DNA of 64,000 bases from JADJOM01 sp963817435 (GTDB lineage Bacteria; Gemmatimonadota; Gemmatimonadetes; Gemmatimonadales; GWC2-71-9): contig CAWFNY010000003.1 of the NCBI GenBank assembly GCA_963817435.1, positions 248,001-312,000 of the forward strand, written 5' to 3'. Both the position numbers and the translations under genes were made by a program. A model generated the notes under the pieces. It was not told the DNA's origin. It worked only from the letters and a program-made list of their open reading frames with translations, and searched no databases. The first letter of the stretch is position 1. Every line of letters starts with the position of its first letter. Shown here one piece after another: positions 24,070 to 32,387 of the stretch.

Positions 24070-24408
24070 ATGCGTCCCTCCGGCGGCCACCGGTTTCAGG
24101 CTCTGCTGCTCCTGCTCGCCCTCGTGGGCGTGGGCTTCGGGCTGCCGCTGTTCGATGCCCTCGTCTTCCACGGGCGCCCACTGGCCCGGGCCGAAAGTGC
24201 CGTCGCGCCGGAAGGGGCACAGGCGCCGCACACGCAGCTCTGCATCCTCGATCACGCAGGGCTTCTCGAGGGGAGCATCGTCTCCTCCGGCCATGCAACA
24301 CTCGCCGTCCTTCCCGAGGCAGCCCACCTGGCGGGAATTCCCGTCTCGCGCGAGCTGCCCTCGTCGGCCTCGCTCCTTCCGCCATCCCGAGCTCCACCCG
24401 TCGTCTGA
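24070..24408 (+). CDS. Small exported protein, paralogue 1 of a pair flanking a metal-uptake locus
   Basis: 112 residues. The N-terminal hydrophobic segment LLLLLALVGVGFGLP is a signal or anchor. It then shares a pattern with the gene at 27815: GLP, then D-L, then HG, a central QLCILDHAGLLEGS (paralogue EHCVLGRLLGEL), and a C-terminus in SRAPPVV (paralogue SRAPPTLV). The conserved Cys and His are possible metal or heme ligands. I do not recognise a family. It is directly upstream of an outer-membrane barrel gene and a Zn/Mn-type binding protein, so an envelope role in metal uptake is the best guess. Confidence 0.7.
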   Translation: MRPSGGHRFQALLLLLALVGVGFGLPLFDALVFHGRPLARAESAVAPEGAQAPHTQLCILDHAGLLEGSIVSSGHATLAVLPEAAHLAGIPVSRELPSSASLLPPSRAPPVV

Positions 24409-24484
24409 CCTGAAGCATTCATAGGTTCCCCGGTCAGGCAGGTCCCCGCAGGTGAGCGGGGTTCATACGGACGTTCGGAGTCTC

Positions 24485-25852
24485 ATGAGATATTCCACCG
24501 CAATCGTTGCGCTGCTCGCCCTCGGCGCGCTGCTGGGCGCCACCCCCGCGAAGGCTCAGCAGCCGGCGTCGAGCGACAGCCTGCGCAGCACCCTCGCGCG
24601 TTTCGCCGCCCGACTCGACAGCCTCGAACGGGGCGGCTGCCCGGCCGGCCCGTCGATCGCGCTTCCCGCCGGCAACGATTCGGTGAGCACTGCACTCGCC
24701 CGGTTGAACCAGCGACTGGAGCAGCTCATCGCCTCACGCTGCGGCGGCGCCCAGACGAATGCCGCCCCCGCCGACTCGGCCACCGACGACCTCGCCGCCC
24801 TGCGCGCCGCGGCCGCCGCCGCGGGTGGCGAGACGACGGGCGCCGACACCCCCAGGGACACCGTGCCGAGCGGGCCGACGCAGTTCATCGGCAGGCAGCG
24901 CAGTGGCTCGGCGATGAATCCCGAGATTAGCGCGACCGGCGACATCCGGCTCATCGGCTCAAGATACGGCGATCATCTGCAGGGCGACGCACACGAGTTT
25001 GAAGTGGCACTGCAGTCCACCCTCGATCCCTACTCGAACGCGAAGGTCATCATGACCTTCTCGAAGGAAGGCGTCGGGATCGAGGAGGGATATCTCTACT
25101 ACACCGGGCTCCCCGGCCGCATCCGTGCGGACCTCGGTCTCATCAGGCAGCAGGTCGGCGATCTGAACCGCTGGCACCTGCATGCGCTGCCCGAGTCGGA
25201 ATATCCTCTCGTTTACCAGCGGTACCTGGCCTCCGACGGCCTCTCCGGCGCGGGGCTTTCTCTGTATACGACGCTGCCGGTCTCGATCTTCCACGGCACC
25301 CACGAGGTCTGGCTCCAGGGGACGACGGCGGAGAGCGATCCGCTCTATGGCAGCGGCAGCCACGGCACCCTGCTCGGCCGGGTGCAGAATTTCTGGCAGC
25401 TTTCACGGAGCACCTATGGACAGATCGGCTTCACCGCGCTTGGTGGCAACGCCGACACGCTGCGTGGCCGGGTGCTCGGCGCCGATCTGCGCCTGACATG
25501 GCGCCCGCCAAACGCCGGCACCCGCCAGAACCTCACGCTGCGCGCCGAGGGATACCGGTTTCGCGGCCATGAGGCGGGCCTCACGACGACCCGCTACGGC
25601 ATGTTCGCCGATCTGACCTGGCAGGTCAGCCAGCGCTGGGGTTTCGGCACGCGGTATGACTATGTGGAAACACCGCGCGGCGCGCTCACGAAGGAGTGGC
25701 AGATCACGCCCACCATCACCTGGTGGCAGAGTGAATTTGTGTATCTGCGTCTCGAAGGGCAGCATCACCATCAGGACTTCACGCGGGACGACGACCGGCT
25801 GCTGATGCAGGTGGTGTTCGCCATGGGCCCGCACAAGCATGAGACGTACTAG
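24485..25852 (+). CDS. Outer-membrane beta-barrel protein linked to metal uptake
   Basis: 455 residues from the ATG at 24485, whose signal peptide ends in PAKAQQ (about residue 25); the in-frame ATG at 24452 precedes it. Residues 30-105 look like a helical or coiled stretch (DSLRSTLARFAARLDSLE), then a linker, then a barrel starting at NPEISATGDIRLIG and ending with alternating strands and a His-rich end (QHHHQDF, MGPHKHETY). The NPEIS start and the LDPYSNAKV, EEGYLYYTGLPG segments match a porin-like family often found next to ZnuA-type genes. It probably passes a metal or metal complex across the outer membrane. Confidence 0.75.
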   Translation: MRYSTAIVALLALGALLGATPAKAQQPASSDSLRSTLARFAARLDSLERGGCPAGPSIALPAGNDSVSTALARLNQRLEQLIASRCGGAQTNAAPADSATDDLAALRAAAAAAGGETTGADTPRDTVPSGPTQFIGRQRSGSAMNPEISATGDIRLIGSRYGDHLQGDAHEFEVALQSTLDPYSNAKVIMTFSKEGVGIEEGYLYYTGLPGRIRADLGLIRQQVGDLNRWHLHALPESEYPLVYQRYLASDGLSGAGLSLYTTLPVSIFHGTHEVWLQGTTAESDPLYGSGSHGTLLGRVQNFWQLSRSTYGQIGFTALGGNADTLRGRVLGADLRLTWRPPNAGTRQNLTLRAEGYRFRGHEAGLTTTRYGMFADLTWQVSQRWGFGTRYDYVETPRGALTKEWQITPTITWWQSEFVYLRLEGQHHHQDFTRDDDRLLMQVVFAMGPHKHETY

Positions 25853-25925
25853 GCACCGGAGACTGTCAGCGTTCAGCCGTCAGCTGAATGCCGGTCGCTG
25901 ACCCAACTCAAGCAAGGAACTCGAG

Positions 25926-26960
25926 ATGCTGATGAAGTCATTGATATTCGCGGCGCTCGCCATGGCCGGGCCCCACGCAACGGCCACCCCAGTCAAGGTG
26001 GTCACCAGCCTCACCACCTACGGCGCGATCGCGCGGGAGATCGTGGGCGACCACGGCACCGTCACCTCGATCGCCCAGGGGGACGAAGACCCGCACTTCG
26101 TGCAGCCGAAGCCAAGCTTCGTCGCGGTGCTGCGCGATGCCGACCTCTTCGTGACCACGGGGCTCGACCTGGAGCTCTGGGTGCCGGCGCTGCTCGACCG
26201 GGCCAACAACCGGAAGGTCTCCGAGGGCGGTCCCGGCTATGTGACCGCCTACACCGGCATCACGCTGCTCGAGGTCCCGACGTCGCTCAATCGCTCCGAG
26301 GGCGACATCCACGCCGACGGCAATCCGCACATCCACACCGATCCGCTCAACGCGATCATCATCGCCCGGAACATTCTGACCGGCCTCACCCGGGTGGATG
26401 CGGCGGACGCGGCCTACTTCACCCAGCGGGAGGCCGATTTCGAGAAGCGAATCCTCGAGGCCACCATGGGCGCCGATCTCGTCGGCGTGCTCACCCCTGC
26501 CACCGCCTACAATCTTCTCAAGACCGACAAGCTCGCCGGCTTCCTCAGCAGCACCAAGTTCCAGGGCAAGCCGCTCTCCGACCGGCTCGGTGGCTGGCTC
26601 AAGACAGCCGAAGCGTTCAAGGGGAAGGAAATGGCCTGCTATCACAAGGAATGGGCCTACTTCACCCACCGCTACGGCGTCTCCTGCGCCGACTACATCG
26701 AGGCCAAGCCCGGCATTCCGCCCACTCCGCGGCACGTCGAGGACATCATCGCCCTGATGAAGGAGCGGAAGATCCCGGTGCTCTTCGCCTCCAACTACTT
26801 CGACCACAATCAGATTCGGCAGGTGGCAGAAAAGACCGGCGCGAAGGCGGTGATCGTCCCCGAGAACACCCACGGCGCACCGGGCGTCGAGACCTACTTC
26901 GACCTGATGAACGCCTGGGTCAACGGCCTCGCCGCCGGCTTCAAGGGAGGGGCGCAGTAA
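25926..26960 (+). CDS. Zinc/manganese-type ABC transporter substrate-binding protein (ZnuA-like)
   Basis: 344 residues with an N-terminal signal segment (about residues 1-20) and AAGGAA upstream of the ATG at 25926. It has the cluster A-I features: GDEDPHFVQPKPS (first metal His), GNPHIHTDPLNA (second region), a long central helix, HKEWAYFTHRYG and ENTHGAPGVETYFD near the end. It captures Zn or Mn in the periplasm and hands it to a permease. The permease gene follows with no gap, but no ATPase gene is present anywhere in the locus, so the ATPase must come from elsewhere. Confidence 0.88.
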   Translation: MLMKSLIFAALAMAGPHATATPVKVVTSLTTYGAIAREIVGDHGTVTSIAQGDEDPHFVQPKPSFVAVLRDADLFVTTGLDLELWVPALLDRANNRKVSEGGPGYVTAYTGITLLEVPTSLNRSEGDIHADGNPHIHTDPLNAIIIARNILTGLTRVDAADAAYFTQREADFEKRILEATMGADLVGVLTPATAYNLLKTDKLAGFLSSTKFQGKPLSDRLGGWLKTAEAFKGKEMACYHKEWAYFTHRYGVSCADYIEAKPGIPPTPRHVEDIIALMKERKIPVLFASNYFDHNQIRQVAEKTGAKAVIVPENTHGAPGVETYFDLMNAWVNGLAAGFKGGAQ

Positions 26961-27797
26961 ATGCTCGACACCCTCATCCACAGCCTCTGGCTGGCGCCGC
27001 TGGTGGCCTGCATGGTCATCGTGGCGGTGCACTCCTATCTCGGCCTCCACGTCCTCGCGCGGGAAGTGATCTTCGTCGACCTCTCCCTCGCGCAGGTGGC
27101 GGCGCTCGGCTCGACCGTCGCGATCTTCATGGGGGCGGAGCCGGATTCGGCGATGTCGTTTGTCTACGCCCTCGGCTTCACCACGATCGGCGCCGCGATG
27201 TTCGCGGCGACCCGCTCGTCCCACGGCAAGGGCAAGGTGCCGCAGGAAGCGATCATCGGCATCGTGTATGTCGTCGCCTCGGCGGCTGGGCTGCTGGTGG
27301 CCGACAAGTCGCCCCGCGGCGGCGAGGCGATCAAGGACATCCTGGTCGGGAGTCTCCTGTGGGTGGGCTGGCCGGCGATCGGGCGGCTCGCGGCGGTCTA
27401 CATTGTCGTCGGAATCTTCCATGTGATTCTCAGGCGGAAATTCCTGACCATCAGCTTCGAGCCCGAAAAGGCCGAGGCGGAGGGGTGGCGGCTCAAATGG
27501 TGGGACTTCTGGTTCTACCTCTCGTTCGGCATCGTGATCACCTTCTCGGTCCCGATCGTGGGGGTTCTGCTGGTCTTCTCCTTTCTCGTGGTGCCGGCGG
27601 CGATTGCCTTCCAATTCACCCGGCGGCTCAATCTGCTGGCGGTCATCTCCTGGTTTGCGGGGGTGCTGGCCTCCGCCGGTGGTATCGCCATTTCCTTCAA
27701 GTACGACCTTCCAACCGGCCCGCTGGTGGTCTGTGTCTTCGGGCTGCTGCTGCTCGTGGCCTTCCTGGTGCGGCGGGTGATGCCGGCACCGGCGTGA
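26961..27797 (+). CDS. Metal ABC transporter permease (ABC-3/ZnuB type)
   Basis: 278 residues with about eight membrane helices and the family pattern: GLHVLAREVIFVDLSLAQVAALG near the N-terminus and FSFLVVPAAIAFQFTRRL toward the C-terminus. The ATG directly abuts the stop of the binding-protein gene, so translation is coupled. It forms the membrane channel of a Zn, Mn or Fe importer (or a chelate importer) and needs an ATPase subunit that is not encoded here. Confidence 0.9.
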   Translation: MLDTLIHSLWLAPLVACMVIVAVHSYLGLHVLAREVIFVDLSLAQVAALGSTVAIFMGAEPDSAMSFVYALGFTTIGAAMFAATRSSHGKGKVPQEAIIGIVYVVASAAGLLVADKSPRGGEAIKDILVGSLLWVGWPAIGRLAAVYIVVGIFHVILRRKFLTISFEPEKAEAEGWRLKWWDFWFYLSFGIVITFSVPIVGVLLVFSFLVVPAAIAFQFTRRLNLLAVISWFAGVLASAGGIAISFKYDLPTGPLVVCVFGLLLLVAFLVRRVMPAPA

Positions 27798-27799
27798 AC

Positions 27800-27805
27800 T
27801 AGTCT
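27800..27805 (+). promoter_or_regulatory. -10 box TAGTCT for small envelope protein 2
   Basis: TAGTCT ends 9 nt before the ATG at 27815 and lies in the 17-nt gap after the permease stop. Confidence 0.45.
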
Positions 27806-27814
27806 GATTTTCGC

Positions 27815-28162
27815 ATGACTAGGTATGGCGGCAGGCTTCGGGCTCTCTTCCTCACGGTGCTGTTTGCCGCGGGGAGCTTCGGGCTGCCCACCGCGGATGT
27901 CCTGCTCGACCACGGGCTCGGTGCCAATCACCGCGTTCCGCAGGTTCACCTCGAGCAGCGGGGCGGTTGTCACGATCCGCTGGAACACTGCGTCCTTGGC
28001 CGGCTGCTTGGCGAGCTCCGGCTGCAGTCGCCCGCGGCCGCCGCTATCCACCTGTTCGCTTCGGCGAGTGTCGCCGACGCTGCAGTCCCCCCATCTTCGC
28101 CCCCGGCGTCCCTGGGCCAGAGGCGCCAGCCGCCGAGTCGAGCGCCACCCACTCTCGTCTGA
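27815..28162 (+). CDS. Small exported protein, paralogue 2 of the pair
   Basis: 115 residues. It has the same layout as the gene at 24070: a basic N-terminus with a GG and an RAL, a hydrophobic segment ending GLP, D-L-H-G, then a Cys/His-rich middle (GGCHDPLEHCVLGRLL) and SRAPPTLV at the end. The middle could bind a metal through two Cys and two His. Family unknown. It starts 17 nt after the metal permease and precedes a TonB-dependent receptor by 124 nt, as paralogue 1 precedes the barrel gene by 76 nt. Confidence 0.7.
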   Translation: MTRYGGRLRALFLTVLFAAGSFGLPTADVLLDHGLGANHRVPQVHLEQRGGCHDPLEHCVLGRLLGELRLQSPAAAAIHLFASASVADAAVPPSSPPASLGQRRQPPSRAPPTLV

Positions 28163-28286
28163 GCCCATCGCCCACCCCGGGCGGCCGCGGCTCTCCCCGA
28201 ATCGCAATCAAGTGATGAGACCGACCCGTGGGCGCGCCCGCGGGTGATCCATCCATGGCGTTCACGCTTCACGACGAGAGCCCTCC

Positions 28287-30653
28287 ATGTCGTTCCCTCT
28301 GCCGTTCCCTACCGCCGCAGGCGCCGCCCGGCGTCTCGGACTCATCACGCTACTCGCGCTGGGATTGGCGCGACCCGCACCCGCATCGCCGACTATCGCG
28401 CCGGATCTGACGGGAAACATCGTCGGCACCGTGACCGACACGGCGAACGGGAAACCGGTCCCCGGCGCGGATGTGCGGATCAGCCAGGGCGCCCGGATCA
28501 TCGCCACGACCGCCACCGATGAGTTTGGTCGCTACACCCTGCACAATCTGCCTTCTGGAAGCTACGACCTCCGGGTGTCGTTCATCGGCTACCGGCCGGT
28601 CACCCGGAGCGTCGCCGTGCCCGATGGCGGCTCGATCACCGTGAACATTCCGCTCACTGCTGCACCGGTGGAACTGACCGGCATCGAGGTTCGGGCGGCC
28701 GCCGCGCCGCTGGGCGTCGACACCCGCACCGGCGACCAGACCTACAAGCAGGATGAGTTTCATGGCGCGCCGAGCACCACGACCTCGCAGATCCTGCAGC
28801 AGTCGATGGCTGGCGCGGTGCGAGCGCCGACCGGCGAGGTCCACATCCGCGGTCAGCACGCCGAGTACACCTACTACGTCGACGGTGTCCCGGTGCCCGC
28901 GGGAATCTCGGGGAGCCTGAACGAACTGTTCGACCCGGCGGTGGTGAACCGGATCGACTTCCAGACCGGCGGCTGGGATGCGGAGTACGGCAACAAGAAC
29001 GCGGCCATTGTGAATGTGATGACCCGGATACCGACCGGTGGCTTTCACTACGGCGTCTCAGGATATGCGGGGTCGTTCAAATCCAATGGCCAGAACGTCG
29101 CCTTGAGCACCAATGCCGGGAGGTTCGGCTTCTACCTGTCAGGCGCGCGGCAGGAGACTGACATGCGGAGCGAGCCGGTCGTCGCCGATCCGACCACACT
29201 GGAGCCGAACAACTTCCATAACCACGGGAACGATCTCTACGGCTTTGGGAAGGTCCAGTATGTCCCGTCGGCACACGATGTCGTGAACCTCGATCTCAGT
29301 CGCTCGCGGACCCGGTTCGCGGTGCCATTCGATTCCGCCGACGGCCTGATCGACGACCATCAACAGGACATCAACGGTTTCGTCAATCTCGGCTGGCGCC
29401 ACAGCTTCGGCGGTGGGAACACCGGCGCGGCTGGCGCGCCGGCGGAACTCTTCGTCGGACCGTTCTTCCGGGATGGAAGCCTCAAGTACACCCCGGGGGC
29501 GAACGACCAGCCCTCCTTCATCTTCTTCCCCGACACCGTGACCCCCTACAATCTCCGGGAGACACGGAACTTTCACACTGGTGGCATCAAGCTCGACTAC
29601 ACCCTTCGGCCGAAGCACGGGTTCGAGGTGAAGACTGGCGTCCTCGCCTCCTTCACCCGTGGACAGGAGGACTTCTCCACCAGTGACTCCCTCGGAAACC
29701 CCGGCCCGGCTTCCAGCTCGGGACTCAAGGGAAGCGACGTCGGCGCTTACGCGCAGGCGGTGCTCGGGCTGTCGGAGACGTTCGAGATCCGGACCGGGAT
29801 CCGATTCGACAATCACGAGGCGCCCTTCGCCGGCAATCAGCACCAGTGGAGTCCGCGCATCCGGCTCAATTTCTTCCCGGATCCTTCGAACACCTTCTGG
29901 GCCTATTACGGTCGGCTCTTCATCCCGACCAACGTCGAGGATCTCCGCGCCATCACCAGCGTGGCCCAGGGGGGTGTGGCCGCCCAGCCCACCCTCCCCG
30001 AACGAGATCACTTCTTCGAGGTTGGCTACGTCCACCGATTCCCCTTCGGCGTAGTGACCAAGGTGTCGGGCTACCGCAAGATCAGTACTCCCGGAATCGA
30101 CGATAACACCGTGCCCGGTTCGGCGATCGTGACCTCGGTGAATCTCGCCAAGGTCTACATCAACGGCATCGAGGCGGCGGTCGAGATCCGGCCCACCGGC
30201 CCGGTCACTGGATTCGTCAATCTCGCCCTCAATCACGCTTATGGGCGCGGCCCCGTCACCGGAGGCTTCTTCCCGGCAGACTTTCCAGCGGGCTACTTTG
30301 ATCTCGATCACGACCAGCGGCTCTCGGGGACGGCGGGGCTGACCTTCTCGGGTCGGGCGCTCTTCACGAGCGTCACCGGCATCTACGGAAGCGGCCTGAC
30401 CAACGGCGCGGACCCCGATGCCAGCTACGGCACCGGCCTGTTCGATTTCAACCGGTCGATCAAGGTCTCGCCCAACTTCATCCTGAACGGCAGCGCCGGA
30501 TACAATCTCACCGTGGGAAACACCTCGATCCGACCCGAGGTGTTCGTGGACAACATCCTCAATCACAAGTATCTGCTGAAAGGCGCATTCTTCAGCGGAC
30601 CGTCGGTGGGCCGGCCGCGGAGCGTGCAGGTGCGGCTGAGTATCGGGGGGTAG
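28287..30653 (+). CDS. TonB-dependent outer-membrane receptor
   Basis: 788 residues. Signal peptide (to about residue 34), a carboxypeptidase-regulatory-like beta domain (GNIVGTVTDTANGKPVPGADV, about 42-125), a plug domain with VHIRGQHAEYTYYVDGVPV, and a 22-strand-type barrel ending in YLLKGAFFSGPSVGRPRS and a final strand VQVRLSIGG. It imports a large ligand using TonB energy; a metal or metallophore is likely given the neighbouring Zn/Mn-type binding protein and permease, but the ligand cannot be read from sequence. A 14-bp stem-loop follows at 30662. Confidence 0.92.
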   Translation: MSFPLPFPTAAGAARRLGLITLLALGLARPAPASPTIAPDLTGNIVGTVTDTANGKPVPGADVRISQGARIIATTATDEFGRYTLHNLPSGSYDLRVSFIGYRPVTRSVAVPDGGSITVNIPLTAAPVELTGIEVRAAAAPLGVDTRTGDQTYKQDEFHGAPSTTTSQILQQSMAGAVRAPTGEVHIRGQHAEYTYYVDGVPVPAGISGSLNELFDPAVVNRIDFQTGGWDAEYGNKNAAIVNVMTRIPTGGFHYGVSGYAGSFKSNGQNVALSTNAGRFGFYLSGARQETDMRSEPVVADPTTLEPNNFHNHGNDLYGFGKVQYVPSAHDVVNLDLSRSRTRFAVPFDSADGLIDDHQQDINGFVNLGWRHSFGGGNTGAAGAPAELFVGPFFRDGSLKYTPGANDQPSFIFFPDTVTPYNLRETRNFHTGGIKLDYTLRPKHGFEVKTGVLASFTRGQEDFSTSDSLGNPGPASSSGLKGSDVGAYAQAVLGLSETFEIRTGIRFDNHEAPFAGNQHQWSPRIRLNFFPDPSNTFWAYYGRLFIPTNVEDLRAITSVAQGGVAAQPTLPERDHFFEVGYVHRFPFGVVTKVSGYRKISTPGIDDNTVPGSAIVTSVNLAKVYINGIEAAVEIRPTGPVTGFVNLALNHAYGRGPVTGGFFPADFPAGYFDLDHDQRLSGTAGLTFSGRALFTSVTGIYGSGLTNGADPDASYGTGLFDFNRSIKVSPNFILNGSAGYNLTVGNTSIRPEVFVDNILNHKYLLKGAFFSGPSVGRPRSVQVRLSIGG

Positions 30654-30661
30654 GATACTGC

Positions 30662-30702
30662 GGCTGAACGGCGGAGCCAGTACTCCATTCCGCCGTTCAG
30701 CC
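30662..30702 (+). terminator. 14-bp hairpin after the TonB receptor
   Basis: GGCTGAACGGCGGA (30662-30675) pairs perfectly with 30689-30702 around a 13-nt loop, 8 nt after the stop. Its right arm overlaps the decayed immunity-gene copy. Confidence 0.55.
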
Positions 30703-30829
30703 AGTGTGCCTTGAAGTTGCGGAGCGCGCGCTCCACGATCACCCGGTCCTCCGGCTCCGGCGGGTCAGTCACTCCCCGCATCCTCGGCCAGTGCGTATGC
30801 CCGCGGACATCGGACGCCGCCATCCAGAT
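30680..30829 (-). pseudogene. Decayed 3' fragment of the CdiI-like immunity gene
   Basis: About 150 bp match the 3' end of the gene at 31563 at DNA level (for example a 30-nt block covering VERAL and the LxPEDRVIV segment is nearly identical). In the fragment the stop codon TAG has become TGG, small indels of 2 and about 4 nt break the frame, and nothing upstream of the last 45 codons remains. Both copies point the same way and bracket the Ni/Co permease gene, so this is probably a remnant of a local duplication. Confidence 0.75.
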
Positions 30830-30837
30830 TGCCGGGC

Positions 30838-31479
30838 TTAGTGCGGGTTCCAGCTCGGGACGGCCGAAAAGAGCCCGTTGACGAAGCCGATCTCGCGCAC
30901 CAGGAAGAGTCCGAATGTGACGCTCAAGACCCCCGAGGCGATCCGCAGTTGTTTATTGAATCGGGCGAATCGGGATGCGGAGTAGGCGATAGGAACGGCG
31001 ATGCTGGCCGTGATTGCCATCATGCCGATGATCGTGCCAAGGCCAAAGACCAGGAGGTAGAGCATGCCCCACGCGGGATCGGGGATCGTCGTGAGCACCA
31101 GTAGCGCGACGGCCGCGGATCCTGCCAGTCCATGCACGATACCCACAAACACCGGCCGAGCCGCAGAAAAAGCGGCCGCTTCGCTCGAGCCGCGCCCCAG
31201 GAGGTTGTAGAGGCCAAGGCCGATGAGCATCAGGGCGACGGCGAACTCCATGGCCAGGCCGAGACGCGGCGGGAGGACCACCTTGAAGAGGATGATGGCG
31301 CCGCCGACCAAGACGATGGTCATGGTATGGCCGATTCCCCAGAGAACGCCGATCCGTGCCGCACTTCGGAGATCTCGCTGTCTCGTGACGATCGTCGTGA
31401 CCGCGACGACATGATCGGCATCCGTGGCGTGGCGCATCCCGAGCACCAGACCGAGGAGGAGCGCTGGAAGAAGGTGCAT
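30838..31479 (-). CDS. Nickel/cobalt-type permease (HX4DH motif)
   Basis: 213 residues with about six membrane helices. The nickel/cobalt transporter signature HX4DH is present as RHATDADHVVAVTTI near residue 16-22, followed by GIGHTMTIVLVGG (second His-bearing motif) and ARPVFVGIVHGLAGSAA. At 213 residues it is shorter than NixA/HoxN (about 330) and closer to the short UreH/HupE-like group. Start at 31479 with AGGAA 8 nt upstream; earlier in-frame codons precede the first helix. It imports or exports Ni or Co across the inner membrane. It is flanked by a duplicated immunity-gene 3' end. Confidence 0.82.
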   Translation of the reverse strand: MHLLPALLLGLVLGMRHATDADHVVAVTTIVTRQRDLRSAARIGVLWGIGHTMTIVLVGGAIILFKVVLPPRLGLAMEFAVALMLIGLGLYNLLGRGSSEAAAFSAARPVFVGIVHGLAGSAAVALLVLTTIPDPAWGMLYLLVFGLGTIIGMMAITASIAVPIAYSASRFARFNKQLRIASGVLSVTFGLFLVREIGFVNGLFSAVPSWNPH

Positions 31480-31562
31480 CGATCGGCTTCCTGGGCGGGG
31501 CGGATCGACGAATATACATCGGGGCGCCGAGTCGCCCCATGGCGCTTGCCCGCCGCCGGGAA

Positions 31563-32000
31563 CTAGTACTCCGCGCCGCCGTTCCTCCACCGCGTCTTGA
31601 AGCTGCGGAGCGCGCGCTCCACGATCACCCGGTCCTCCGGCTCCAGGAGATCGGTCATCCCTCCCGCATCCTCGGCCAGCGCATAGGCGCGGGCCCGAAG
31701 ATCGGGCGCAGCGATCCAGACCGCCGACCGCTGCGCCAGGACCTCCACGAGCAGATCGCCGGGGTGGAAGTCACCGCCCTGGAAGGGGTCCCGCTCCAGC
31801 CGATCGATGGCCACGCGAAGCACCACCGCCGCCGATTCTCCCTCCTGCAGCAGGAAGCGCAGCGCCTCGGTGCCAAGCCGCTCGATGGGGGTGCGGCGAT
31901 GGACGCGGAGCGTCCCGTCGAGGACTGACCTCGCCCGCTCCTCGCCCGCACCGGTGCCGTGCAGATCGTGGAGTGAGCTGCCGCGGGGAATCTTCTGCAT
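31563..32000 (-). CDS. CdiI-like (contact-dependent inhibition) immunity protein, orphan
   Basis: 145 residues from the ATG at 32000; longer in-frame starts up to 32147 are possible and none has a clear ribosome site. The core ALRFLLQEGESAAVVLRVA, IDRLERDPFQGGDFHPGDLL and VLAQRSAVW resembles the CdiI_2-type immunity fold (LRxLxxQ, then L-x-L-x2-P-x3-GD-x-x-GDLL, then W). Such proteins neutralise a cognate secreted toxin. No CdiA, CdiB or toxin tip is in the window, so it would be an orphan. A partial, broken duplicate lies at 30680. Assignment is by pattern memory only. Confidence 0.5.
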   Translation of the reverse strand: MQKIPRGSSLHDLHGTGAGEERARSVLDGTLRVHRRTPIERLGTEALRFLLQEGESAAVVLRVAIDRLERDPFQGGDFHPGDLLVEVLAQRSAVWIAAPDLRARAYALAEDAGGMTDLLEPEDRVIVERALRSFKTRWRNGGAEY

Positions 32001-32387
32001 TTCGGCGAATGGTCCGTGGACATCCCGGGGAGGCCAGATCGCCCGGCTCCATCGGGCGCCGCCGAATGGGGAGTGCCCCCATCCGGCGGGCGTCATATGA
32101 GCAGGGATCGGACCAGCGTAACCATGTGGATTTGGCCTGAAATGCACCGTCAGCGGGACATAACTGCGGGAATGCTGCGGCGGGCTGTGGTTTCAGGACA
32201 ACGGTTCGGGGTGACAGGGCGCGCCACGCACACCGGGACCCGTTGCGACGGGCCCGGCCGGCAGACGTACATGGGAGTGCGGGACGAGGACGTTCCGGCG
32301 GGGAATCCCCCCGGGCACTGCCAGCCGGCAGGAATGGGCCGAGCCGCGGTATTGTCAGGCAGACCTGCGACGGGTGTGTTCCCTTCT
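32001..32387. other. Intergenic region, no gene seen
   Basis: 387 bases between the CdiI-like gene start and the PCuAC stop, both on the minus strand. It is GC-rich with several short imperfect inverted repeats (for example around 32236-32262 and 32300-32340), but I see no convincing gene, RNA or promoter. Long plus-strand open frames here continue antisense through PCuAC and show its codon shadow. Confidence 0.5.

Noticed and set aside
28163..28286. Riboswitch or operator upstream of the TonB receptor
   Set aside because: There is a 22-nt imperfect palindrome around 28224-28245, but no cobalamin- or metal-riboswitch landmarks are recognisable.
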